Assembly (NCBI RefSeq): GCF_016583985.1
Contig: NZ_NRSD01000003.1
Coordinates: 62,001 to 126,000 of the forward strand
Length of the DNA stretch: 64,000 nt
DNA from: Thiocapsa imhoffii
GTDB taxonomy: Bacteria; Pseudomonadota; Gammaproteobacteria; Chromatiales; Chromatiaceae
Direction of reading: 5' to 3'
Shown here: in pieces, positions 20,562 to 30,100 of the stretch
Layout of the letters: every line of letters starts with the position of its first letter
How positions within the stretch are numbered: the stretch's first letter is position 1
Program-made: the position numbers and the translations under genes
The notes under the pieces: generated by a model
Databases searched by the model: none
The model's input: the letters and a program-made list of their open reading frames with translations, nothing else
Told to the model about the DNA's origin: nothing

Positions 20562-21659
20562 ATGTCCCGCCCGTTTGCCGTAGTTAAAGAGTTCCTAGAG
20601 TCTTGCCTTGCCCATGCGCCCGATCGCAGCGCGGATGCGGCGATCCCGGAGTGGTTTGCGATGCGCACCCACCAGGGCAACGTGCGTTCCGAGAACCAGG
20701 ACCGTGCCGTAATGGCCCGATGGCAAGACGACGGTCAGACCGCCTGGGTGCTCGCGGTCGCCGACGGGATCGGAGGGGGCAGCGAGGGAGGGGCGGCCGC
20801 CGCCACTGCCCTTTCGGCATTCATCGCCGACCTGTTGGAGTTCTCGGATGTTTCCCTCCCAACGCATGTTGAGAGAGCTTCCCGCCGCGCCAACCAAACC
20901 GTTCATGAACGTTGGCGCGGCAAGGAAGGGAGCACATTGTCGGCGGTCGGGGTTCGAGGGGAACAGCGGGCCTGGGTCAACGTAGGCGACTCACGCATCT
21001 ACGGCATCGACGCCCAAGGGGGTGTCTCACAACTGACCCAGGACGACTCCCTGCCGCTCGGGCGAGGACTGGTGCAATTCATCGGCATCGGACAAGGACT
21101 AGTGCCCCACGTCGGGCTGATTTCCCCTACCCATCACCTCGCACTGATTACTACCGACGGTGTTCATCAATACGTCGATCTCCTGCTCCCGGCCTTGGCG
21201 AGAACCGCCCAACGTAATAGCTCGGCGCTGGTCGATCGAATGGTCCACATCGCCCTGTGGTGCGGAGGCGAAGACAATGCCACCACCGCCGTAGGGCTGC
21301 TCGATAGTTCGCAGGAAGGCAGCCAGGCAGCCTGCGATGTTTGGACGCCTGGACAACATCATCGCTTGGTTCTTGGGTGCCTCGACGCGCCGAATGCAAC
21401 CGCCTCTGTTAGTGGCTCCAGGAAATCCACCAAGCCGCGCCGCACAACCCCGAAAAGAGGCAATAGTCCTGCCGCAAGTCGCTCCAAATCCGAACCAGCG
21501 ACGGTGGCCAGTACAACTACCTCCCCTCCGCCATCTGACTCCGAGGCGCCCCCGAACGATCCCAGCACGCATCCCGACAAGCGCCCTGATCTTCAGGTGA
21601 CCCTGGAGCCAATAACCCCAGGGCAGGATTCCCCATCGTCGAAACAATCGGATTCATGA
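20562..21659 (+). CDS. PP2C-family Ser/Thr protein phosphatase with a low-complexity tail
   Basis: 365 residues from the ATG at 20562; a GTG two codons earlier is an alternative. All PP2C metal-site motifs are present: RTHQGNVRSENQD (D47), VADGIGGG (D68-G69), WVNVGDSRIYGI, TTDGVHQYVD and EDNATTAV (near residue 245). The phosphatase domain ends near residue 255. The last ~95 residues are rich in Ser, Thr, Pro and charged residues (KSTKPRRTTPKRGNSPAASR) and look disordered, perhaps a phosphorylation target. It is the first gene of a five-gene operon and overlaps the next by 4 bp. It probably reverses phosphorylation by the kinase two genes downstream. Confidence 0.88.
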   Translation: MSRPFAVVKEFLESCLAHAPDRSADAAIPEWFAMRTHQGNVRSENQDRAVMARWQDDGQTAWVLAVADGIGGGSEGGAAAATALSAFIADLLEFSDVSLPTHVERASRRANQTVHERWRGKEGSTLSAVGVRGEQRAWVNVGDSRIYGIDAQGGVSQLTQDDSLPLGRGLVQFIGIGQGLVPHVGLISPTHHLALITTDGVHQYVDLLLPALARTAQRNSSALVDRMVHIALWCGGEDNATTAVGLLDSSQEGSQAACDVWTPGQHHRLVLGCLDAPNATASVSGSRKSTKPRRTTPKRGNSPAASRSKSEPATVASTTTSPPPSDSEAPPNDPSTHPDKRPDLQVTLEPITPGQDSPSSKQSDS

Positions 21660-22600
21660 TGAGTCAGGCCGGCCGCTACGACTTCGACCCTCAATGCATG
21701 GACCATAGCGTTCGTGCCCGCGACTCCCACCTTGATCGACACGTCATGGTGAAGCGGGGATGGACCGAAGAGCACCGCCCGCAGCTTCAATCCCAGATCG
21801 CTACTCTATCAGCCAGCCAAAGTCGTCATCTCGCTGACGTCTACGACCTATTGTCGCTCCCAGACGACCAGTTGGCCATCGTCGAGGAGTCTATCGAGGG
21901 CCAGACGCTCATCGAATGGATGGCTGCCGGGCCGACCGATGAGGGTGACGTCTTGCGCACGCTGCTGCAGATCGCCAACGCGCTGCTCGTCTTGGAGACT
22001 GCGGGCCTGGTCGCCGCATCGCTGGGCGCCGAGCACTGGCGATTCGATGACGAGGGAATCCTAAACCTGTCGCTCTACCCCCTCATGGAGGCAGGTGTGC
22101 TGGAGCCCCGATTCGGATCGACAAATCTATTACTTGAACTGTCCGAACACGCCAAGGAACTGGCTTTGCGATACACCCAAGCCACTGCCAAGCCACTCGT
22201 CGCGGTGAGTGACCCTATTCTCATGGGTTTACTGAACGGAACTCCGGAGTCAGGGTCTTCCATCGGGAAGTATCGCGAGCGAATCCGCGCTCATTGCCTA
22301 CGAGATCGGCATCGGGCGGTTACGGTTTATCGGGGTCAGCCGACCGAGATGAACCGCGCTCAACCCGCTTTGCGGCTAGCCCATCCCACCACCGGCGTGG
22401 CGACCATCGTCCTCCATTACGACGGTCTGCAGTTCTCCGTGCGCGAGTGTGATGGCGAAGTCTACCGCAACAATCTTCCCGTCTGGCCCGGATTTGTCAT
22501 CGACGGCTCCTGCGTCATCACCTTGGGGGCATCGACCCGTCCGTGGAATGAGCGCTATTTCGTGACTCTTGATATCACCCATCCGGAAGTGATCTTCTGA
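21656..22600 (+). CDS. Kinase-like protein lacking catalytic residues (probable pseudokinase)
   Basis: 314 residues. The N-terminal ~150 residues resemble a protein-kinase N-lobe and hinge in order: RARDSHLDRHVMVKRGW (a possible strand-3 lysine), SQSRHLADVYDLLSLPDDQ, then AIVEESIEGQTLIEWM like a kinase hinge, and LLQIANALLVLETAGLVAAS in place of the catalytic-loop helix. The HRD and DFG motifs are not there: the equivalent region reads LGAEHWRFDDEGILNLSLYP. The C-terminal third (TTGVATIVLHYDGLQFSVRE) is a separate domain that I do not recognise. Its place between phosphatase and kinase, with overlapping or abutting ends, suggests a scaffold or sensor. The kinase relation is inference from pattern only. 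Confidence 0.5.
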   Translation: MMSQAGRYDFDPQCMDHSVRARDSHLDRHVMVKRGWTEEHRPQLQSQIATLSASQSRHLADVYDLLSLPDDQLAIVEESIEGQTLIEWMAAGPTDEGDVLRTLLQIANALLVLETAGLVAASLGAEHWRFDDEGILNLSLYPLMEAGVLEPRFGSTNLLLELSEHAKELALRYTQATAKPLVAVSDPILMGLLNGTPESGSSIGKYRERIRAHCLRDRHRAVTVYRGQPTEMNRAQPALRLAHPTTGVATIVLHYDGLQFSVRECDGEVYRNNLPVWPGFVIDGSCVITLGASTRPWNERYFVTLDITHPEVIF

Positions 22601-23670
22601 TGCCAATCCACGCCCCTCAAGACGTTATCGCTGGTCGCTATTGTATTGGCGACTACTTGGCCGCCGGAGGTATGCAGGAGGTCTATTCCGCAACCGATAT
22701 AGTGCTGAATCGGCCCGTCGCCCTCAAGACCCCCTTCAACACGTCTGGGGAAAAGCGGTTTAAACGCAGCGCGAGTCTGAGCGCGCAGATCAACCACCCC
22801 AACGCCGCCCGTACCTTCGATTACCTGGAAGACAACCAGCGCCAGTATTTGATCGAGGAGTTTATCGATGGACGCAATCTGGACGCCCTGCTGGATGAAA
22901 TTCCCCAATTCGACCCTGACGCCGCGGCTTGGGTGCTTCACCACCTGGCACGCGGACTGGCGGCGGTTCATCGGCACAACATCGTCCACCGCGACCTCAA
23001 ACCCGGCAACATCATGGTGCTGGGGGGGTGGGGCTTCACCGGACTGAAGATCACCGACTTCGGGGTGGCGCAGATGGCGGCCCAGGAGATCGAGGAGGCA
23101 GCCCGTCTGGGCACGGTAACCACCTCCAAGACCGCCATCGGCGCGCTCCCCTACATGGCGCCCGAGGTTATCGAGTCCCCGACTTCGCCCGAGCCACCAG
23201 CCGATATCTGGGCGGTTGGGGCGCTGGGATATCAACTTCTTACTGGGGACCTACCGTTCGGGCAGGGCTTCGCCGCCGTTCCACGCATTCAGGCCGCGGC
23301 ATCACCACCCATGCCTCAGGCGCTCCAGGTGCACCCCCAGTTCCGGCACCTCGGACGCGAACTCTATGGCGTTCTCTTGCAGTGCCTGCAACGCGACGTG
23401 AGTCAGCGCCCGGACGCGCTCCAGTTGGTCGAGTTGTGTGATCGCCTCTGCTATGGCCTCGTGGAGGGGCGGCGGATTGGTGTCGTCGAGGGGTATCCGG
23501 GACGCAGCTTTGGTTTTCTGCGCCCGAAGCAGGGAGGTGACTCCATCTTTTTTCACACGGAAAGCGTGGTCAGCCGTTTTCCGATGGTGGGCCAAGAGGC
23601 ATGGTTCCGCTCCTACGCGGGCCAGCCGCGTGATCGGGCCCACCCCGTGGTTCCCAAGAGGGCCCAATGA
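22600..23670 (+). CDS. Ser/Thr protein kinase (PknB-like) with a C-terminal cold-shock-like domain
   Basis: 356 residues. Kinase landmarks: glycine loop YLAAGGMQEVYSATD, VALKTP (K43), HRDLKPGN (residues 130-137), ITDFGVA (DFG at 153-155), YMAPEVIES and DIWAVGALGYQLLTGDLPFG. The glycine loop has MQ where most have FG, but lysine, HRD and DFG are all present, so it should be active. From about residue 291 a cold-shock-like barrel follows: GVVEGYPGRSFGFLRPK, then DSIFFHTESVV, with the FGFL/IFFH pattern of nucleic-acid-binding CSDs. There is no membrane segment. It overlaps the ATPase gene by 4 bp. The nucleic-acid-binding tail suggests that RNA or DNA controls or targets the kinase. Confidence 0.85.
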   Translation: MPIHAPQDVIAGRYCIGDYLAAGGMQEVYSATDIVLNRPVALKTPFNTSGEKRFKRSASLSAQINHPNAARTFDYLEDNQRQYLIEEFIDGRNLDALLDEIPQFDPDAAAWVLHHLARGLAAVHRHNIVHRDLKPGNIMVLGGWGFTGLKITDFGVAQMAAQEIEEAARLGTVTTSKTAIGALPYMAPEVIESPTSPEPPADIWAVGALGYQLLTGDLPFGQGFAAVPRIQAAASPPMPQALQVHPQFRHLGRELYGVLLQCLQRDVSQRPDALQLVELCDRLCYGLVEGRRIGVVEGYPGRSFGFLRPKQGGDSIFFHTESVVSRFPMVGQEAWFRSYAGQPRDRAHPVVPKRAQ

Positions 23671-24698
23671 GCAATATCCGTCTGGTGGACATCAAGGTAT
23701 CAGGTTTTCGCGCCTTTCAAAAGTCCTACAAGGTATCGTTCCGAAGTCCTCTGGGCGACCCCACCGATGTGCTCGTCATCGCTGGGCCCAATGGCGCTGG
23801 AAAGAGTTCGCTCTTGGAGGCAGTCTTGATCGCGATGGGGCGCGAGCGGCTGATACGTAATTCGCTCAGTCAGGAGTCGGACGACGACCATTGGCGGACG
23901 GTGATTCCCGATATCGCATCGATTGCACTCACCTTTCACATTCGCAGCGCCCCAGGCACCGAGCTTGGCGCCTACGCCCCTTGCGATGTCCGGGTGGTAC
24001 GCACAGTCGCCGAATGGCGACTTGAGCTACTCGGAGGGGCTGAGGGACCTAAACGGTTGCCCGAGTTGGTTCGCCGTCAATTCGTCGACGAGCGCCCTAT
24101 CGAGTACCTCTCCTCTTGGCGCACCCCCTTCCAGCTCGGTGGGGTCAGGCTTTCGGGGCTAGCGGGGGAAGAGGCGGAGAACGAGCGGTACCGCCTCTAT
24201 CGCCTAAAGCAGCGCATTGTCAGCGAACGAGCTAAGCGCGGCTTTTCGTCCGAAGATGCCTCGGATCAGCGGTGGCTTGACCGCTTGAATGATATCTGGC
24301 GCGATTGGCACGACTCGGGAGATACGTGGATCGACGCGCTTCCGACCGGGGAGGCTGAGCGTCCCTACGACCTCTTCATCCTGCGCGACATCCCTGAGAT
24401 AGGGCCGCAACCCATGTGCGAACTTGATCGTGCCAGCTCTGGTGAATTGGAATGGGTGACGCTGGCAGGACAGCTAATCGTCGAGGGGTTCGACGGCCTT
24501 TTGCTCATCGATGAGCCGGAACTGCACCTCCACCCGCAATGGCAGGCGAAACTCCTGCCCACCTTGCGCAAGCTCGTTCCGCAAGCTCAGATTCTGGTGG
24601 CAACGCACTCGGCCTACCCTTGGGATCAGGCGCTGCCGTTCCAGCGGGTGCTGCTCCTGCCCGCACATGACCCGCGCTGCCGCAGGGAGGGACCGTGA
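23667..24698 (+). CDS. AAA15-type ABC ATPase, AriA-like partner of a DUF4435 protein
   Basis: 343 residues of the RecF/SMC-like ABC ATPase group. The start MSNIRLVDIKVSGFRAFQKS is typical. Walker A is AGPNGAGKSS (residues 39-48), the signature region is LDRASSGELEWVTLA, Walker B is LLLIDEPELHLHP (D282, E283), and the switch histidine is in ATHSAYPWD (H314). The middle part (residues 150-215) is charged and helical but short. In PARIS anti-phage systems an ATPase of this type (AriA) holds a DUF4435 nuclease (AriB) until a phage anti-restriction protein is sensed. The next gene here is a DUF4435 protein overlapping by 4 bp, so a similar pair is likely. Assignment to PARIS proper is inference. 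Confidence 0.8.
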   Translation: MSNIRLVDIKVSGFRAFQKSYKVSFRSPLGDPTDVLVIAGPNGAGKSSLLEAVLIAMGRERLIRNSLSQESDDDHWRTVIPDIASIALTFHIRSAPGTELGAYAPCDVRVVRTVAEWRLELLGGAEGPKRLPELVRRQFVDERPIEYLSSWRTPFQLGGVRLSGLAGEEAENERYRLYRLKQRIVSERAKRGFSSEDASDQRWLDRLNDIWRDWHDSGDTWIDALPTGEAERPYDLFILRDIPEIGPQPMCELDRASSGELEWVTLAGQLIVEGFDGLLLIDEPELHLHPQWQAKLLPTLRKLVPQAQILVATHSAYPWDQALPFQRVLLLPAHDPRCRREGP

Positions 24699-25525
24699 CC
24701 GTCCTCTCGGCGCTCTATGCGGCGCAGCCGCTGGTGGTCTGGGTAGAGGACGAAGACACGCGCCGCGTTCTTACCACCGCGTGGGCGGGAGAGTCGGTTG
24801 CCATCTACGTCGGAGGCGGCAACGAGACCATCCGGGCGGTGGTTGAGGACGCTTGGAGGGACGGGTTGCGTCATGTATTCGGCGTGGTTGATCGCGATTT
24901 CGGGCACAGCAACTCCGGTCGCTGGCAGAATCCGGGCGATGACCTGAGAGTTTATGTCCTCGAATCCCCAGAGATCGAGAATCTGGCGCTCGATCCCGAG
25001 GCGCTGGCGGCCTGTGCCTACAACACCGGGCGGCGCAGCAAGGAGCAGATTGAGGAAAGAATGATAGAGGCAGTGACGTGTATGGTCTGGTGGATGGCCT
25101 GTTGCGCCGTTCTGGATACGGTCCGCCGGCAGCGCAACGCGGACTTCCCCACATATCCCCCCAAAAGCGCAGCGGTGGTTGGCCTAGCCTCGGCCCTCCA
25201 ATACATTCAGTCAAGCCGGTGGTTCTCGCAGCACGCCGCCCAACTGCCCTCCATGGCGACACGCGATTGGCTGGAAGTGGAGCTGAATCGCCAGCAAAAT
25301 CACTTTTCCACTGCCCTGACCCATGGAACTTGGAAGACCAAGTTTTCGGGTAAGCAGATCTTTGATCGCGTCGTGGAGTTTGTTCATACCAAGGGTATTG
25401 GGAGGGACAAGAAGCTTGAATTGTTACAGGGCGTCGTTCAAGCCCAGATCAATCTCGGGAAAATCCCGCAGGAACTGGATCGACTGAAAGCGAGTTTGTT
25501 TTCCCGGCGGCGAACCAATACATGA
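24695..25525 (+). CDS. DUF4435 TOPRIM-like protein, AriB-like effector
   Basis: 276 residues from a GTG that overlaps the ATPase stop by 4 bp. The DUF4435 pattern is clear: VVWVEDEDTRRVLTTAW with E18, then YVGGGNETIRAVVEDAW, then HVFGVVDRDFG giving the D66-x-D68 pair, then VYVLESPEIENLALDPEAL with acidic residues 90-95. These match a TOPRIM-type metal site. The C-terminal half is helical. In PARIS the equivalent AriB is released on activation and attacks host tRNA; here the same role is only a guess. It ends the five-gene operon, where an effector is often found. Confidence 0.75.
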   Translation: MTVLSALYAAQPLVVWVEDEDTRRVLTTAWAGESVAIYVGGGNETIRAVVEDAWRDGLRHVFGVVDRDFGHSNSGRWQNPGDDLRVYVLESPEIENLALDPEALAACAYNTGRRSKEQIEERMIEAVTCMVWWMACCAVLDTVRRQRNADFPTYPPKSAAVVGLASALQYIQSSRWFSQHAAQLPSMATRDWLEVELNRQQNHFSTALTHGTWKTKFSGKQIFDRVVEFVHTKGIGRDKKLELLQGVVQAQINLGKIPQELDRLKASLFSRRRTNT

Positions 25526-25869
25526 CCATGGCCGGTTTATGCTGCCACTGCGGTATGGGCGAGGTGCCTCATTACACATCCAAGTCGAACGTCGGCGCAG
25601 TACAGCAAAGAGCGCTTGGGCGCACGTATCGGCGAAGTGCGCCATGGCGGATAGCCGGGGGCAAGCGCTCGGTGGCAGCGAGACGGTCGATGTCCGCTCT
25701 GGGGCGCAAACCGAGCCATCCAGCGGGCTGCCCGCGAGCGACCGCTACGTGTCCAGAACGGTCGCCGGGGACGAGGCGCCGAGCGGTAGATCCGAGTCGT
25801 CTCCTCGCCCGATCACGGGAAATGGCTCGACTGCAATGCCCGCGCACACGATCGCCGGCCGAGCTTGAA
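25526..25869. other. Gap after the kinase operon, no gene seen
   Basis: Frames in both directions are open but have no family resemblance, no ribosome sites and atypical composition. I see no terminator hairpin with a T-tract. The stretch probably consists of sequence left from the decayed GNAT gene next to it. Confidence 0.4.
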
Positions 25870-26112
25870 CTGGTCCCCTCGGGTCGCGACAGGGTCGCGG
25901 CCTCGGTGGCCCAATCCCATAGAGAACACCCGTCGCATTCCACTGGCAACGATAATCCATCGACGCCGAACCAGCAGCGGAGGTCGCATGCCTCGGCGGC
26001 ACGGAGCGCGTCGATGATGGAGGGTCCCGTCTGGCTGTCGATATCCAGGTCATGAAAAGCCGCGATTGCCACCTCGGCGATCGCGGCGCGATCGCGATCA
26101 CGGACGTCATCA
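25870..26112 (-). pseudogene. Decayed GNAT acetyltransferase fragment
   Basis: Starting near an ATG at 26109-26112, one frame reads DVRDRDRAAIAEVAIAAFHD then LDIDSQTGPSIIDALRAAEA. This parallels the GNAT gene at 9720-10256 (DIAAIAEVTVAAFRD and LEISNQTEHFIIDALRAAEV). After that the similarity breaks up across frames, with a possible YGIGP remnant of the WYGLGP motif, and the C-terminal half is gone. It follows the membrane-protein gene at 26198-26542 in the same order as in the first block, so it is the counterpart of the gene at 9.7-10.3 kb. Confidence 0.6.
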
Positions 26113-26197
26113 TCACCGGATCGGGATCATGGCGATCGCGTCCGACGAGCGGACCTCGGCTCGTGGGCACAAGGATCCGGTCTTCAAACCACCCGGA

Positions 26198-26542
26198 TCA
26201 GTCGCTCTCGAAGTGATGATGATGCATGTCCGCATCATCGTGCCGTCGCATGAGAAAGGGGTCACTCGGATCGAACGGATTCCTCACGAGACGGAGCGGA
26301 AACAAACGACCATAGGATGGATCGTCCTCCTCATCGAACTCGTCCCCGTCAACACTCGGAGCTCGTTCGCCATCTAAGAGAGTCCGCACGACGCCGACGG
26401 CTGTCAGGACCATCAGCGACGCAAAACCCGCATCGGCATCAATCGCGAATGCCGCCGCAATCACAACCGGTCCGGCGAGCATCCACCGGACGCGCCGCGG
26501 AATGCTCCGCAGCGCGCGAAAGACGTGTTTCGGTTTCATCAT
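26198..26542 (-). CDS. Small inner-membrane protein with acidic/His-rich tail
   Basis: 114 residues from the ATG at 26542 (MMKPKHVFRALRSIPRRVRW); a second methionine follows directly. The start overlaps the muramidase stop (TGATG). One long hydrophobic region, residues 22-52 (WMLAGPVVIAAAFAI and ASLMVLTAVGVV), is followed by an acidic stretch (DGDEFDEEDDPSYG) and a C-terminus ending HDDADMHHHHF. It is a paralogue by layout of the protein at 10399-10695. The coupling to a muramidase suggests a role at the envelope during conjugation, but the function is unknown. Confidence 0.65.
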   Translation of the reverse strand: MMKPKHVFRALRSIPRRVRWMLAGPVVIAAAFAIDADAGFASLMVLTAVGVVRTLLDGERAPSVDGDEFDEEDDPSYGRLFPLRLVRNPFDPSDPFLMRRHDDADMHHHHFESD

Positions 26543-27126
26543 CAAGACCCTCTCTCCACTGTCCCCGATCCTTTGAGCCGTCGCAGCCCGTCCATCACGA
26601 CAGCATAATCCACGGTGGCGCGATTGCCCGCCTTGCCCTCGTAGTAGCTTTGGTTCGACGCGTCCATCGGGAGTCCGGCCCAAACCTTGGACAGTCGATA
26701 ATTGAACGTCGCGTCGTCGATGCTCCCGCGCTGCCAGGCGTTGAAGCCTGCATCGCGCATCAAGAGCAGACCCATCCGGTCTTGAAGCTCGGGCGTGAAT
26801 GGCTCGCTGCCCGAGAGACCCATCCGCACCGCGAGGCGATCCAGCGTGTCGTCGAGGATCTGGTAGCGCCCGATCGGAGAGCCACCCCGGGTCTTCACCA
26901 AGTCCTTTTGCAGATCGCGGATCCGATCGAGCGTCAGCGTCGACAGATCCACCGCATTCTGACCCGCGTTGCCGTACCAGGCATTGTAGTTCCCGCCGGA
27001 CTCGGCGTTTGCGATGATGTCCAGCACGCCTCCGGCCGCACCGCCGACGGTCGATGTACCCGCCCCCGTGCCCGCGCCTGCCGAGACTTGGATCGGGGTT
27101 TCAGTCGGCGTCGGCGTTCGATGCAA
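26542..27126 (-). CDS. Phage-lysozyme-like muramidase of a conjugative element
   Basis: 194 residues from a TTG at 27126. A Thr/Pro/Ala/Gly-rich head (PTPTETPIQVSAGAGTGAG) is followed by the catalytic domain: VLDIIANAESGGNYNAWYG with the probable catalytic glutamate, then LTLDRIRDLQKDLV, SPIGRYQILDDTLDRLA and VWAGLPMDASNQSYYEG. The pattern is that of lysozyme-like (GH104-type) enzymes found in prophages and conjugative elements, where they open peptidoglycan for the secretion channel. It starts three bases after the TraG stop and overlaps the membrane-protein gene. No classic signal peptide is visible. A truncated copy lies at 10786-11106. Confidence 0.75.
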   Translation of the reverse strand: MHRTPTPTETPIQVSAGAGTGAGTSTVGGAAGGVLDIIANAESGGNYNAWYGNAGQNAVDLSTLTLDRIRDLQKDLVKTRGGSPIGRYQILDDTLDRLAVRMGLSGSEPFTPELQDRMGLLLMRDAGFNAWQRGSIDDATFNYRLSKVWAGLPMDASNQSYYEGKAGNRATVDYAVVMDGLRRLKGSGTVERGS

Positions 27127-27128
27127 GC

Positions 27129-30100
27129 CTAACCCGGATTGTTAAGTTTTTTTTCCGTCGCGGCCCCGTGGCTGTTGTAGTTTCCGATCAGGCGAAGGTC
27201 GGTGTCTTCGCGCGAGACCGCCGCGCGCTCGATCAGCTCGGCGATGTGTTCACCCCGAGCCCCGCCCCCGGCTTCCGCGACCACCGCGGCTCTGGCGGCT
27301 TGTTGGGCTTGACTGGGCAGGTCCGCAAACACCGATCCGGTGGACTCCCGAAACAGCTCGTGTTGGGCGGATGTCAACCCGAATCCGGCGACCTCCTGCA
27401 TCCGCGCCGCGACGATGGTGCCGACGGCTTTGGTCCAGCCGGCTTCGCCGCCGGCAGCCGCCTTTCCGGCCGCGAGCGCGTCCGCCACACCGCCCCCGCC
27501 CGCCAAGGTGGATCCGAACGCCTTCGCGGCCGCGACCGTGCGATCCAGACTCCCTCCCGCGCCGGCCGCCGTCAGAGTCCCGACCTCGGCCGCCTTGATC
27601 AGGATCCCGCCGACCTCGTTGTGCAGTGTCCGTGCGGCGGAGCGCGGCAGGATGGCCTGCCGATCGATAAGCGCACCGAGCCGTTCGCGGTTCTGCGAAC
27701 GCACCTCCGCCTCGTGCGCCTCTCGGCGGCTCGCAACCGCGTCGCGACTTCGGTCATGGAATTCCTCGACGGCGGACGGATCGTCGGCGCTGCCGGCGAT
27801 GCGCCCGTGCGCGTCGATCTCGCCGTGCAACCCGGCCACCCGTGCGCTCGGATCGCTCACCCCTGCCCGTTCGAAGGTCTCCCGTGCCGTTCCGAAGCTT
27901 GGCGCTCCGTCCGCAAGGCCGGCGTGACGGTTCGGGTCGCTGTCGGGTCCGGGACGATGGGTCCCGAAGAGATCCCCCAGAATGCCGTATCCCGCCTCCT
28001 TCGCGCTTTGCGCCTCGGCGGGGCTGAAGGTGCGCGTGGTCGCACCGTCCGCATGGCCGATCAGGAGTGCGATCCCGGCCGCCGCCTGCGCGGACGCCGC
28101 CGTCATGTTCTTCGCGTACGCCCAGGAACCCGCCAGCGTCTGGTGATCCCCGGCAAGGTTGCGCCGATCGATCTCCTGCATCACCCGCGTCATCATTGCC
28201 GGATTCTCGGCGATGGCATGACCGATTTCCGAGGCTCCGAAGCGACCCATCGCGCCGTAGCGACTCTCCATGGACCGCGCGCGTTCCAGCGAGAGCGAAG
28301 TGGTGACGACATCGTCGGCGGAGCGGGTCAGGCGCGCGCTCTCCTCGTCGGTGAGCCGTTGCGAGAACACGTTTCGGTGCCCAGTCTGTTCGTCGATCTT
28401 GATCGACTCGGCCAGGCGGGCCTCGAACCCCGCGTCACCCGTGACGCGTCGGGAGATCTCGCCGGCAAGGGAATCGGCGATCGTTTTATCGACGCCGTAG
28501 GTTCGCTGAAGCTCGCCCGAAATCGACGCCTTCCCGGCGCGTCCTTGATCGTTTCGCCCGCCCGACAGACCGCCTGCCAAAGCGGCTGCGATGCCCGAGC
28601 GCGACACCTCGTCCTGCCGGTAGCCCGAGGCGATCGATTCGGCTTCGGCCAGGAGCGTCTTATCCGTCGCACTGCCCGTGGCCGCATACTCCCAGCCCTT
28701 CGAACGCGCGTCGAAGCTCTCGCCCGACCGGGAGGCCGTTGCGCTCGCGGCCGCACCCAAGGCAGAGGAGAAACGAAAGCTGGCCTGCTGCACGGCCTGC
28801 TCGCCGGAGCGCACGCTGTCCTGCATGGAGCGCCCGACATCCGCCGACCAGAGCACGGAATTGGCGTTCGGCGTCGTCGTGCCGGTGAGCGGGGCATGGG
28901 TCTTGAGCGATCCCATCGACAAGGCGGCCGCGGGATTCACCGCATCGGGGCTCGCGATCTTCTCGTTGATGTGGTCCCCGCCTTGCAGGCGCCCGGCCAG
29001 ATGGGTCGCGGTCACCGCCGAGCCGTAGATCAGCATCAGGGAGATCGCCGGCGTGCTCGCCGCGAGCATCCCGCCGACCCCGAGATAATCCGAGAGGATG
29101 AAGTCGAGCTTCCACAGCGCGAAGATCGAGGGCAGCTCCAGGTTGCCCATGCCGGCGTTGCGCAGGGCGTCGAGTTTGCCTTGGGTCGTCAGGATGATGT
29201 AGAGGTTGATCACGGCGAGGATCGGCTGCCAGAGCTGGATCCACAGACCGAACAACAGGTACTTGCCGATCATCCGGATGCCGATGGTGCCGAGCCCGAT
29301 GGCGAAGACCATCAGCGGGGAGACGGCGAACAGGAACGCCTCGAAGAAGGTCATCATGGGGCGCACGATACGCGCGAACAGGGTCTCCTCGGCCGCCCAT
29401 TGGGTGTTGCGCTGCTGGGCCGCCTGGGTGATGGTCGCAGCGGTTTCCCAGCGCCCGAGCTCCTCCCACACCTGCGCCTCGCCCTTGGGCAAGAAGCTCG
29501 CCGCCACCGACATCACCATATAGTTCTGCGCGTCCACCCCGGCGCCGGCGACGGCATCCAGCGCGGTCTGCACGGCGTTGTCCACCTCCCCGGCCTGCAC
29601 AGCGAGGGTGGCCGCGAGCGAGCCGCGCAACGCCGGCAGGAACTCGCTCGTCGTGTAGGCGGATAGATCCGCCCAGGCGTCGTCGCATGCCTTCACGACC
29701 GGGGCGCCGCCCAACCACAGCTCGGTGGTCGGCATCGGATTGGCGACCGCCAGTGCACCGGTCCAGCTCGGATCACGCAGCACGCTGTCCAGGGAGCGCT
29801 GTCCGGTGTCCACGTCGTAGAGCACGCACTCGGCGATGTAGTTGACGAAGGAGCGCTCGATGTCCGCGCCCGGTGTCGGGCTGTTGGCCGCTCCGAGCCG
29901 CGGGCGCGAGAGGGTCCCCGCGCGCACGTGCTGCAGGATCTGCAGGGGTGCGGCAAACCCATAATCGGTCATCGCCGGGGTAGAGAACGCCTGCTCGAAG
30001 AGCCGGGTGACGCCGTAGCCCACCTGCGAGAGCGCCGAACCCACGGCGGCCACGCCCAGGGGGACGTTGTCGACCCGGTGCACTGCTCCGGAATAGAGGT

